Shown here piece after piece: positions 1 through 7,559 of a stretch of DNA of 64,000 nt. Positions within the stretch are counted from its first letter, which is position 1; each line of letters starts with the position of its first letter. The notes below the pieces were generated by a model that made no database searches, had not been told where the DNA came from, and saw nothing but the letters and a program-made list of their open reading frames with translations. Made by a program: the position numbers and the translations under genes. Source of the DNA: Chitinibacter sp. GC72 (GTDB lineage: Bacteria; Pseudomonadota; Gammaproteobacteria; Burkholderiales; Chitinibacteraceae); the NCBI RefSeq assembly GCF_009760905.1, contig NZ_VIRW01000003.1:62001-126000 (forward strand), read 5' to 3'.

Positions 1-55
1 TGCTGGGGTAAAATCATTGGTTTTCTCTATGGACTGCCGCGATGGCAGTGTGGAT

Positions 56-391
56 ATGGCAATTCCTGATGACATTCGTACTTCTGCCGAGACCATATTG
101 CTGGGGTTTTGTCAGCGTAGTTGGCCACGCCAAGGCTCTGTTCGCAGCGTGTTGACGTTTTCGGTTCGGGGCGATGGCATTACCTTGAGCGAAAAAACCG
201 CAACAGACTGGGGACGGAACGGTACGTTTCCGATCGCCCGCTTCAAGTACGCCGACGGGCTGTGGTCACTCTGGCAAGCTGACCGCAATGGCAAATGGCT
301 GGCCTATATGGATGCGCAGCCGAGTGCTAATCTGACCCTGTTGCTTCAGGTCGTCGTCGACGATCCATTCGGTGTTTTCGGGTTGCGGTAA
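56..391 (+). CDS. DUF3024-like protein
   Basis: About 111 aa. The pattern, an FC..R..P segment near the N-terminus, then a beta-rich middle with ARFKYADGLWSLWQADRNGKW and a C-terminal VVDDPFGVF, resembles the DUF3024 family, small proteins of unknown function that end in a similar VDEDxxGxFWG-type motif. I chose the ATG giving MAIPDD because it matches where family members begin; the frame is open to the window edge and a TTG at 17 or ATG at 29 are alternatives, with no strong ribosome site for any of them. The gene is convergent with the portal gene and overlaps its 3' end by 46 bases. It may be a phage cargo gene or flanking DNA that replaced the rest of the head module. Confidence 0.55.
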   Translation: MAIPDDIRTSAETILLGFCQRSWPRQGSVRSVLTFSVRGDGITLSEKTATDWGRNGTFPIARFKYADGLWSLWQADRNGKWLAYMDAQPSANLTLLLQVVVDDPFGVFGLR

Positions 392-1865
392 TCCTGACGA
401 GGGTCGGAGTCAAAGATCAGACCAAGCTCGTCGGCGCGCTGGTTATCTGCGGCGATTTCACGATCGATGTCCTCTGCGTCATAGCCGAAAGAGGAAATCG
501 CTTCGGAACGACTGAGTAGTCCGGCCCGAATGGCGGTGAGTACCGCATCAAATTCTTTTTTCGGATCGACCCACTGCCAGCCCTGAGGTATCCACTTAGC
601 GGCCTGATAAATTCGCCGGCGCTGCTGGGCATACCCAGGCAATGATAGGCTGCCGTCCAAAACAGCCTGATCCATCCAAGCTCGCCAGATGGGTCGGCAC
701 AATTGATGCACGATGACACCGTGCTGGATGGCCTCGCAGCGACGGCGAAATTCTAGTAAACCTGCGCGAATTGATGAGTAGTTCACCTGACTCAGATCGC
801 CAGTGAGCATTTCATAGGTAATGCCCATCGCCGCCGCGACAGCACGAAACTGTTGTCGCATAAAATCGCTATAGGCATTGCCCACGTCCGCTGGCGCGGA
901 AAACCGGATATCTTCGCCTGGCTCCAGAATTTGTAGCGTGCCCGGCTCCAGTCCGGCGATTGCGACCCCAGCGTCATCAGCAAGGCCTTCACCCATCAGA
1001 TTGTCTTCAGGCGCTTGCCGGGTGATGAAGCCCGCAAACATGGCGGCTGTTTTTTACGTACCAGTTCGGCATCGTCGTATTGGTCCAATTCGTTCAGTTT
1101 GACCAAGGCGCGTGCAAGCCATGGTTCACCCCGAATTTGGCCGGGGCGTAGCGGTCGAAACAGATGGATGATTTCATCGGCAGGAATCCGCGCGAGGTCG
1201 AGCAAATTGCCTTCTTGGCTCGGTGCCAGACTGCCATCACCCGGATGATTGCGGTACAGGTGGTAGGCAACCCGGCGACCCAGGGCATCAAATTCGATGC
1301 CACCACGGACGACATTGCCATTGCTCAGGGTCGTGTTCATGGTGACTGGTAAATGCTCGGCTTCCAGTAGCTGAATCTGTAAACTGACGGCCAGACCATC
1401 TTCCGGGCGGCGGTAGCGCAAGCGCAATAAACACTCACCACCTTCAAGCATGGCGCGGCAGGCCAGTGCTTGCAGGCCATAGAAATCAGTCAAGCCAGCG
1501 GCGTCGGCTTCTTCGCACCACGCTCTCCAGAGCGACTGTATCTGTTCACGCACTTGAATATTGCTGGTCATGGACTGAGGTTTGATGCCGGTACCGATGG
1601 CATTCGCTACAAAGGTTTCAATGCCGGCCGCCGCCCATGGATTACGACGAATCAAATCGCGGCTTTTGGCGCGTAATTCGTCCTGCGAAAATGCCAGAGC
1701 CATGACAGCGCCTGGATTGCCGACTTGCCAACCCAGTGCGCGCCGACCCAATCCGGTGCCGTCATAGGTGGGCACGCCACCGAATAATCTACGTTTGAGT
1801 TGCGCCCACCACATCAGGTGCCTTTCCTTGTATTCAAGCGGATTTGCCGTGGGGCTCTGGGCCAC
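346..1865 (-). pseudogene. phage portal protein, lambda type, frameshifted
   Basis: Two adjacent reading frames together make one lambda-family portal of about 506 aa: an N-terminal part (1865 down to about 1050) and a C-terminal part (about 1050 down to 346). The break falls in a run of six T on the plus strand (1050-1055), A on the coding strand. With one more A the sequence would read VRKKTAAMFAGF without interruption, as expected for this family. The portal forms the dodecameric gate through which DNA enters the head. The N-terminus overlaps the gpW gene by 52 bases. The lesion may be a true mutation, a homopolymer sequencing error, or a site of slippage on AAAAAA; the bases alone cannot tell. 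Confidence 0.85.
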
Positions 1866-2035
1866 AGACCTGTTGCAACTGCTTGCTCTGATAATCCTTT
1901 GCGGATGGCTCGAATGGCCTGCTGCAGTTCTTCGACCGTGCGGTACTCGATGGTTTTATCACCCAAGGTCACTCGACGCTCACCTTTGGCGAGTGCATCT
2001 TCCAGAGCGATCAGTTGTGCTTCGGTAAAAGCCAT
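1814..2035 (-). CDS. gpW-like head-tail joining protein
   Basis: 73 aa, close to the 68 aa of lambda gpW. It begins MAFTEAQLIALEDALAKGE, has a short beta segment (VTLGDKTIEYR) and a second helix (VEELQQAIRAI), the alpha-beta-beta-alpha plan of gpW. In lambda, gpW is added to the filled head at the portal so that tails can attach. It sits directly upstream of the portal gene, overlapping it by 52 bases, and its ATG touches the stop of the preceding tail-fibre-like gene, so translation is probably coupled. Family call is from sequence pattern and position; the C-terminal 20 residues, rich in basic residues, are beyond the usual gpW core. Confidence 0.8.
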   Translation of the reverse strand: MAFTEAQLIALEDALAKGERRVTLGDKTIEYRTVEELQQAIRAIRKGLSEQAVATGLWPRAPRQIRLNTRKGT

Positions 2036-2436
2036 CAGCGGTACACCACGACATTAATTTCAGGAGCATCGGCCAAATTGCCGCTGAGCGATGTACAGAT
2101 CAACTCAAGGTGGGTCGCGGCCTTTGCATCCTGCGTGGCTCGTGCGCTTGCAATACGAAACGTCGCACTGCTGTTGGCGTTACGTGGACTGGTGGCAAAA
2201 GCCTGCCAGCAATAATTGGTGTCCAGTAACGGGGTGGCAAACGCTAGCCGATACCGACCAGCTGCGAGACGAGCAACATAGCCCATGTTATGGCTAGCAC
2301 GCACTACGATCTGATTGTTCTCGACGGCAAAACAAACCCAGGCCTTGGCCAGTGCCGGGTGGCCTAGACTGGGCTTGTCGTTCAATGCTTCAGCTAAACG
2401 GGCCGCTAATTGACCAATACGTTGAACCAGTGTCAT
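2035..2436 (-). CDS. phage tail-fibre-like C-terminal domain protein
   Basis: 133 aa. After a short helical start the protein contains AWVCFAVENNQIVVRASHNM, then alternating beta strands ending in INVVVYR. This is the layout of the AWVNF-type beta domain found at the C-terminus of many phage tail-fibre and tail-spike proteins (AWVNFNG...IRAS.NV...Y.V.F...M.D.NY...V.V.R). Here it stands alone as a separate gene rather than as a domain of a long fibre. The gene lies between the terminase large subunit and gpW and shares single-base junctions with both neighbours (2035 and 2436). A virion decoration or attachment role is inference. Confidence 0.55.
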   Translation of the reverse strand: MTLVQRIGQLAARLAEALNDKPSLGHPALAKAWVCFAVENNQIVVRASHNMGYVARLAAGRYRLAFATPLLDTNYCWQAFATSPRNANSSATFRIASARATQDAKAATHLELICTSLSGNLADAPEINVVVYR

Positions 2437-2927
2437 CAGAGCAGCGCGGCTTCAAAAATGGCCACGAAATCAGTGTCGGTATTGCCCACCGCACTGGCTG
2501 ACACCGCGCCAATATTGCTACGGGCCTGGGTTTGTTCCGCCGTGCTAAGCGACTGCGCCGCATCATAACGGATGCGTTTGTTAACCGCAGCCAGCAAGGC
2601 ATCCAGCCCGGATGATGAGCTGCTGAGTGCTTGCTGGATTTCTAGCAAAGTGTCATAAGCCGCATCAGCGCCACCCAAAATATCGGCTTTGAGCGCATCC
2701 AGCAGCGTGACAATTTTGTTCGATGAGTACGTCGAACTGCTTGAAACATGAGCATCATCAATAGCAACGGCTGCAACTACGGCAGTTTTGAGCTCATTGA
2801 TAGCGGCCACCAAGCTGGATTTGTCGCTCGTGGAGAGACTGGTCAAGTTGCCGGTTTTACTGCGAATGTCTTTGAATTCCTGCGCGACACGCAGGACCAG
2901 GCTTTCGATTTGGGTGGCAAGACTCAT
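2436..2927 (-). CDS. phage structural protein, coiled-coil/fibre-like
   Basis: 163 aa, low in aromatic residues and rich in Ala, Ser and Asp. The start, MSLATQIESLVLRVAQEFKD, followed by LSTSDKSSLVAAINELK, is typical of upper tail-fibre or base-plate segments that form trimeric coiled coils. A further repeat-like part reads ADAAYDTLLEIQQAL and SGLDALLAAVNKRI, then AEQTQARSNIGA, a motif common in phage fibre proteins. It lies between the large terminase and the AWV-domain protein; the two together look like the stem and tip of a short split fibre. It has a GGAAG ribosome site just before its ATG. Function is inferred from composition and place. Confidence 0.55.
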   Translation of the reverse strand: MSLATQIESLVLRVAQEFKDIRSKTGNLTSLSTSDKSSLVAAINELKTAVVAAVAIDDAHVSSSSTYSSNKIVTLLDALKADILGGADAAYDTLLEIQQALSSSSSGLDALLAAVNKRIRYDAAQSLSTAEQTQARSNIGAVSASAVGNTDTDFVAIFEAALL

Positions 2928-2942
2928 AGGGACTTCCTCGAA

Positions 2943-4910
2943 TTAAGTTAACCAGCGGCTTTTGATGACACGCCGGGCAGATTGTTTGGTTTTGGAATGC
3001 CCACTACTGTGGGTGGTTTCTGCGTTTTGTGAAGACGGTGCGAGACGTTGAGCTTTTTGGTTGTCTATGCCAAGTTGTCGTTCCAGTTCTCGCCAGTGAC
3101 GTTCTTCGAATCGATCTAGCCCAACCGCAGCGGCCGCTGCTCGGGCATAGACATAGCAGTCGAGTGCCTCATTTCGTTCTCGCATCTTTTGCCATTCGCG
3201 GATCGCGAAACCATGGCGGTCACGCCGGGTAATCAGTTGCTCGGCGCACAATTGCTGGATGTATTCACCGTCGACCTTGGGCAGATGAACATAACCGGCC
3301 GGATACTCTGGTGTGCATCCGTCATCTGCGAGATCAGCTTGTTTACGCAGATTGTTGTAGAGCTCCAGCTTGGCGATGCCGCCAGCGACGGAGTAAACCT
3401 TAATGCCACGACGCAGTTTTTTACCCCCGACCGTGATGTCGACGGCGGTTGGCGTGCCAATCAGTGCGGCACCACCCATGGCGCCGGCACGAACACCTTT
3501 GACGGCCATGACCCGGGGATCATGCGTCCCACGGATAAACGAATAGGCCTCCTGGGTCGCAAAGCCGGTGTCAATTGCTAAACGTTGCAACGGGAGTTGT
3601 GCTCCGCTGGCGTGGGTCCAGGTTTCGCCCAATAACTGTCCCAGAGCCTGCCAGACATGATCGCGGGCCGTATCGCCCATCAGAACACGATGCTCAATGA
3701 GCCAAGATTCCTTGCCCGGGCCGAATGCCCAGACAGAGACTTCGATCCGATCTTTTTGGATATCGGCACCCGCAGTGAGTAGCAGGGCGGGTAGAGGGAT
3801 CTGGCCGATTGGATAATCTTCACGCCGTTCCAGCAGACGTTGCCAATCTGGTGCTTCGCCATCTTCGAGCCAGGTTTCACCTAGCTCGGTATTTTTGAAG
3901 GTTTTGATGGCCGAACTGGAGCCGGTTTCTTGATTCACGGCAGCCTCCCAAGCTGCGGCAATATCAGCCCAGGAGCGCCAGCCTACCGGGCTGTAGAGCG
4001 ACGACAGATGAAAGCCGGCCGTCTTGCTTTGGCAGCCGGGGTTCTGTGCGATCCACTCACCACGCTCCAGCATCCAAGTTTTGTGATGCTCAGCAATGGG
4101 CTGCTCGCAGGACTCGCACACATAGGCCACAGATGCTGGCTGGCTTTTTTCCCATCGTAGTTGTTCAAAGCGCAGCCACTGGGCATGGCCACAGTGGGGG
4201 CATGGCACAAAATAGCGCTGCTGATTGAATGCTTCATATTCACGTTCGATGGCACTGGCACCAGCAATCGTTGGCGTTGAAACAATAAAGATCTTCCGGC
4301 GAGCGAAGGTCCGGGTACGGGCCTCGGCCAGTGAAATGGCATCACCCTCGCCATCGACATCAGCGGGATAACCATCCACTTCATCCAAAAAAAGATACCG
4401 CACTGGCATCGAGCGCAAGCCCACGGCGCTATTGGCACCGGTCATCACCAGCACACCACCACGAAACTCTTTGGCCAGTATTGTGTTGCCCGAATCTCTG
4501 GCCCGAGCGGGGGCAATGCGCGAGATCAGTTCTGGTGACTCATCAATCAACGGATCGATCCGCTGTTTTGAGTTGCGCTTGGCCATTTCCACGGTGGGCG
4601 AGACTGCCATCATCGGGCCTGGCGATAGATGGATGACATAGCCCATCCAGTTATTACCACATTCGGTACCGCCGACTTGTGCGCCTTTCATAAAGACAAC
4701 ACGCTCCACCTTGGAGGTCGGCGACAGACAATCCATGATCGCCTTCAAGTAAGGCGTTCGACTAGTGCGCCATCGGCCTGGCTCCGAAGCGGATTTACCG
4801 GAAAGAAATCGGTACAGGTCTGCCCATTGCGAGACTGTGAGCAGTGGATCAGGCATTAGGCCTTCACGCCAAGCTGCATCAATGGCCAAGGCTCCGTCGT
4901 AGGGCAACAA
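2943..4910 (-). CDS. terminase large subunit, GpA family
   Basis: 655 aa, the usual length of lambda gpA-type packaging motors. The ATPase core shows a Walker A-like segment MKGAQVGGTE near residues 74-83 and Walker B RYLFLDEVDG near 171-180; the C-terminal half carries the nuclease domain, with ADIQKDRIEVSVWAFG and AIDTGFATQEAY as its acidic motifs. Together with the small subunit just upstream it cuts concatemeric DNA at cos and pumps it into the procapsid. The C-terminal 40 residues are rich in Ser, Lys and Arg and probably contact the portal. The small subunit gene ends 15 bases before this ATG. The call is secure from motifs, length and order. Confidence 0.95.
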   Translation of the reverse strand: MLPYDGALAIDAAWREGLMPDPLLTVSQWADLYRFLSGKSASEPGRWRTSRTPYLKAIMDCLSPTSKVERVVFMKGAQVGGTECGNNWMGYVIHLSPGPMMAVSPTVEMAKRNSKQRIDPLIDESPELISRIAPARARDSGNTILAKEFRGGVLVMTGANSAVGLRSMPVRYLFLDEVDGYPADVDGEGDAISLAEARTRTFARRKIFIVSTPTIAGASAIEREYEAFNQQRYFVPCPHCGHAQWLRFEQLRWEKSQPASVAYVCESCEQPIAEHHKTWMLERGEWIAQNPGCQSKTAGFHLSSLYSPVGWRSWADIAAAWEAAVNQETGSSSAIKTFKNTELGETWLEDGEAPDWQRLLERREDYPIGQIPLPALLLTAGADIQKDRIEVSVWAFGPGKESWLIEHRVLMGDTARDHVWQALGQLLGETWTHASGAQLPLQRLAIDTGFATQEAYSFIRGTHDPRVMAVKGVRAGAMGGAALIGTPTAVDITVGGKKLRRGIKVYSVAGGIAKLELYNNLRKQADLADDGCTPEYPAGYVHLPKVDGEYIQQLCAEQLITRRDRHGFAIREWQKMRERNEALDCYVYARAAAAAVGLDRFEERHWRELERQLGIDNQKAQRLAPSSQNAETTHSSGHSKTKQSARRVIKSRWLT

Positions 4911-4925
4911 TGTGGGCTTACCTCA

Positions 4926-5462
4926 TCAATCAATCCTCACTTGGATTTCAGTCATTTCGGTCAGGTGATCCCGAACCGCGCGTTCAAGCGTGATGTGCAG
5001 CGTGTGTGGATCAACCTGCAATTCGGCGGCCATTTGTGCAGACACCCGCGATGGCCAATTCAGCCACGCATCGCGTTCCGCGCGTGCAAGCTTGAATACA
5101 TGGGCGACGGCCTGGGCCCGATCGACCAGTTCACCTTTCAAGCGCGCCAGTCGGACTTTGCCGGTCTGGGCTTTTAGCACCTCATTGGCGGTTCTGGCCT
5201 GGAGCAGCGTGGTACCGCCACTGATACCTGACGAGTTATCGCTGACTGTATCCCGCACGGTGGACAGGGCTTCATTGGGCACGGCGCGGACTGAACTGCG
5301 CTGCTGTGCCTGATCGGTGTTGTGGGCCCATTCGCGATTCGCGCGAGCTGGATCGATGGTGCCATCGGGCTCTGGCGTAATCCGCCCAGCCTTGATGGCT
5401 TTGCGCACCGCAGCGTCAGACACCCCGCGTTCGCGAGCGTAGGCGCGAATCGAGATCCCCAT
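4926..5462 (-). CDS. terminase small subunit, Nu1-like
   Basis: 178 aa from the ATG at 5462 (a TTG twelve bases upstream is less likely). The N-terminus, MGISIRAYARERGVSDAAVRKAIKAGRI, is a winged helix-turn-helix as in lambda Nu1, which binds cosB; a disordered linker follows, then a helical part (LKAQTGKVRLARLKGELVDRAQAV) matching the self-association and gpA-contact region. It lies immediately upstream of the large terminase. Upstream of it the gene strand switches to plus, so a promoter for the late genes must lie in or across the 5475-5552 gap or transcription must read through the cargo block from 8.8 kb. Confidence 0.88.
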   Translation of the reverse strand: MGISIRAYARERGVSDAAVRKAIKAGRITPEPDGTIDPARANREWAHNTDQAQQRSSVRAVPNEALSTVRDTVSDNSSGISGGTTLLQARTANEVLKAQTGKVRLARLKGELVDRAQAVAHVFKLARAERDAWLNWPSRVSAQMAAELQVDPHTLHITLERAVRDHLTEMTEIQVRID

Positions 5463-5552
5463 GCAAATACCCAAAAATAAGATTAAGAATCGGCTTGATA
5501 ATCAATTGGAATGAAGCGATGAATGTGTTCACCCCAACCGGAGCAATGAAAC

Positions 5553-5858
5553 ATGAACACCATCGACACCATCCTCGGCCAGATTGCCCAGCAGCACCTC
5601 GGACTTGAAACCCTAGATACGCGACACAGCGACAGCCTCGATTTTTATGACCTGGCGGTCTGGAATCTGCGCGCCGCACTGGAGGCAGCCTATCAGGCTG
5701 GCCAACAAAATCAGCCAAACCAGCGCGTGCATTTTATCGATCAAGGCGGCCGCCGCCGCTCGGGTCGGCTTCAAGGTTGGCGTGATGGCAAAGCGGTTGT
5801 GCGACTGGCATCGCACTGCACTGAGTTGGTTGAGCCTGCTGATTTGATTCAGGAGTGA
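5553..5858 (+). CDS. DUF6900-like small phage protein
   Basis: 101 aa. The N-terminal part reads IAQQHLGLETLDTRHSDSLDF followed by LAVWNLRAALEAAYQAG, the signature of a small domain common in proteobacterial phages and plasmids (DUF6900), with no known function. The C-terminal 40 residues are basic, RRRSGRLQGWRDGKAVVRL, and may form a small beta barrel. It has a good ribosome site (CCGGAG before ATG). It is the first gene of a plus-strand block inserted between minus-strand phage genes. Confidence 0.6.
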   Translation: MNTIDTILGQIAQQHLGLETLDTRHSDSLDFYDLAVWNLRAALEAAYQAGQQNQPNQRVHFIDQGGRRRSGRLQGWRDGKAVVRLASHCTELVEPADLIQE

Positions 5859-5977
5859 TCGTGAACAGCCCCGCTCTGCGGGTCTGATAAATACCGGTTA
5901 AAAGTAGAACAAATGACTTGATTATGTGTTGAATTGAAGCCTTCATGTAGACACGACAACGCACAAGGAGCAGCAAA

Positions 5978-6193
5978 ATGAATAGCCCACGCCAACAACC
6001 CATTGAAGTATTTGTGGCCCAAGTCGGGGAATTTGAAACTCTGCTAAACCGGTTGCAAACCATGCTGGACGATCACTTCAGCGTCGACCCTGATGACGTC
6101 AAATGGGGAGACGTCGGCGACATGGGGCATCGCATCGAAGTGCTTAAGCAAGTCACCGACGCCTATTTCAAAGATGGCGAATTTGCCAAGTAA
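5978..6193 (+). CDS. small acidic phage protein, unknown
   Basis: 71 aa, acidic. A clear AAGGAG ribosome site precedes the ATG by about nine bases. The centre, HFSVDPDDVKWGDVGDMGHRIEVLKQVTDAYF, resembles small proteins seen in phage and plasmid cargo regions that carry a VDPDxVxWGxVGD motif. No function is known to me. It sits between the DUF6900-like and DUF3489 genes, 119 bases and 39 bases away, on the same strand, so it may be co-transcribed with the DUF3489 gene. Confidence 0.55.
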   Translation: MNSPRQQPIEVFVAQVGEFETLLNRLQTMLDDHFSVDPDDVKWGDVGDMGHRIEVLKQVTDAYFKDGEFAK

Positions 6194-6232
6194 TAACCAG
6201 CGCCCTGGGTGACCGGGGCTAAGGAGAACACC

Positions 6233-6697
6233 ATGCCGCTCAGCGCGACTCAGAAACAAATCCTTGATGCTGCGACGCTTCACCCGACTGGCTTGCTGGT
6301 CTGGTTTCCGGCCAAGGTCAACGGCGGTGCGCGTGACCGCGTCCTGGGCAGCTTGTTACAACGTGGCTTGGTTGAGCCGCATGGTGGCGGCTACAGGGCC
6401 ACCGTCGCAGCTTATGCTGCCTTTGCTCGAGCCTACCCAGCCGCCGTAGAGCAAGGCGTCACACAGCTCGAAGCTGGGCCAACACCGCGCTACCCTCGTG
6501 TCAACAGCAAACAGGTGCTAATGATCAGCATGCTGCAGCGGCCTGAAGGCGCAACGGTTGAACAGATTTGTGCTGCAACACAATGGCAGGCACACACTGT
6601 CCGAGGTGCACTGGCGGGTGTCGTGCGTAAAAAACTCGGTCTCAACCTGTCGTCTGAAAAAATGAATGGCCAGCAGCGAACCTATCGCATTACCTGA
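6233..6697 (+). CDS. DUF3489 domain protein
   Basis: 154 aa from the ATG preceded by TAAGGAGAACACC. The C-terminal half, NSKQVLMISMLQRPEGATVEQI, then TQWQAHTVRGALAGVVRKKLGLNL, is the DUF3489 domain, which has the form of a winged helix and is common on phages, plasmids and genomic islands. The N-terminal half, with LSATQKQILDAA and GARDRVLGSLLQRGLV, looks like a second winged helix. DNA binding is therefore likely, though no target is known. It stands immediately upstream of the toxin-antitoxin promoter. Confidence 0.75.
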   Translation: MPLSATQKQILDAATLHPTGLLVWFPAKVNGGARDRVLGSLLQRGLVEPHGGGYRATVAAYAAFARAYPAAVEQGVTQLEAGPTPRYPRVNSKQVLMISMLQRPEGATVEQICAATQWQAHTVRGALAGVVRKKLGLNLSSEKMNGQQRTYRIT

Positions 6698-6704
6698 TGT
6701 TGTA

Positions 6705-6760
6705 TTGACAATGTGTATGCATCGGCCTACATTAGTGATGTGTATTCATTGTGTAGGCAT
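6705..6760 (+). promoter_or_regulatory. promoter and repeat operator of the TacA/TacT-type pair
   Basis: TTGACA at 6705-6710 and TACATT at 6728-6733 are 17 bases apart, a good sigma70 pair. Three direct repeats of TGTGTAxxCAT overlap and follow it: 6712-6722 (in the spacer), 6739-6749 and 6750-6760, the last two head to tail and ending just before the ATG at 6766. Antitoxins of the DUF1778 family repress their own operons by binding such repeats, so this is very likely the autoregulatory site. Confidence 0.75.
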
Positions 6761-6765
6761 TCGTC

Positions 6766-7029
6766 ATGCGAGACATTGCGATTAATCTGCGAGCCCATTC
6801 TGAGCAGCGCGATCTGATTGATCGTGCAGCCAGTGCGTTGGGCAAAAACCGATCTGACTTCATGCTGGAAGCTGCATGTGAAAAAGCGCAGGCCGTTATT
6901 CTTGACCGAACTTTTTTTGCGCTGGATGAAGCTGCATTTTCGCGCTTCAGTGCAGCACTGGATGCCCCTGTTGATGCCAATCCGGCGCTAGAGCGTTTGC
7001 TGGCCCGTCGACCAGCATGGGAAAAATAA
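6766..7029 (+). CDS. DUF1778 (TacA-like) antitoxin
   Basis: 87 aa. The N-terminus MRDIAINLRAHSEQRDLIDRAASALGKNRSDFMLEAA is the ribbon-helix-helix of DUF1778/TacA antitoxins; the C-terminal half (FFALDEAAFSRFSAALD and NPALERLLARRPAWE) is the toxin-binding tail. It is followed after four bases by the GNAT toxin gene, the usual order. In this family the N-terminal dimer binds operator DNA and the tail blocks the acetyltransferase site. The upstream repeats fit autoregulation. The pair may help keep the prophage in the host. Confidence 0.93.
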   Translation: MRDIAINLRAHSEQRDLIDRAASALGKNRSDFMLEAACEKAQAVILDRTFFALDEAAFSRFSAALDAPVDANPALERLLARRPAWEK

Positions 7030-7033
7030 GCTG

Positions 7034-7513
7034 ATGCTTCAAGCTCCGACTTTATTGCGGGCTGAGCACGATATCAGCACGTTTGATTGTAATGAGCCTG
7101 TACTGAATGACTGGTTGCGCCGGCGTGCGTTAGCCAATCAATCTTCGGGGGCATCTCGAACCTTTGTCGTGACGGATGATGCTGGCATGGTTCATGGCTA
7201 CTATGCCTTAGCGGCCGGCGCGGTTGACCATGCCAGTTCGGTCAGTGCCATTCGGCGCAATATGCCCAACCCAATTCCCGTGATGGTTTTAGGTCGGCTT
7301 GCCGTTGACCATCGTCAGCATGGCCGAGGTCTTGGTGCTGATCTGCTGCAAAATGCGGTGCAACGCACCACACGCTTGGCACAAGAAATTGGCATTCGGG
7401 CCATGCTGGTTCATGCGCTGAATGAATCGGCCCGAGACTTTTACCTGCATCACGGTTTTGTGGAGTCAGAAATTGATCACCTGATCTTGATGCTGCGGAT
7501 ACGGCTTGATTAA
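7034..7513 (+). CDS. GNAT-family toxin (TacT-like)
   Basis: 159 aa, the usual length. The fold markers are FDCNEPVLNDWLRRRALANQ near the start, GYYALAAGAVDH, then VMVLGRLAVDHRQHGRGLGADLL, the acetyl-CoA-binding motif with RQHGRGLG, and RDFYLHHGFVES near the C-terminus with the conserved Tyr/Phe pair. Members such as Salmonella TacT acetylate the amino group of aminoacyl-tRNA and stop translation; the tRNA chosen cannot be read from sequence. The gene is convergent with the methyltransferase gene, with 46 bases between the stops. All motifs look intact, so the toxin is probably active. Confidence 0.92.
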   Translation: MLQAPTLLRAEHDISTFDCNEPVLNDWLRRRALANQSSGASRTFVVTDDAGMVHGYYALAAGAVDHASSVSAIRRNMPNPIPVMVLGRLAVDHRQHGRGLGADLLQNAVQRTTRLAQEIGIRAMLVHALNESARDFYLHHGFVESEIDHLILMLRIRLD

Positions 7514-7559
7514 CTGCTGGTTTGTTTATTCGCCGCAAAATACGCGGTGAATGTTGCAT

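Noticed and set aside
1050-1055. Classical -1 slippery heptamer at the portal break
   Set aside because: A AAA AAC is not in the right frame; plain A-run slippage is still possible, but no stimulatory stem was identified.
7514-7559. Rho-independent terminator between toxin and methyltransferase
   Set aside because: No adequate stem with T-run in the 46-base gap.
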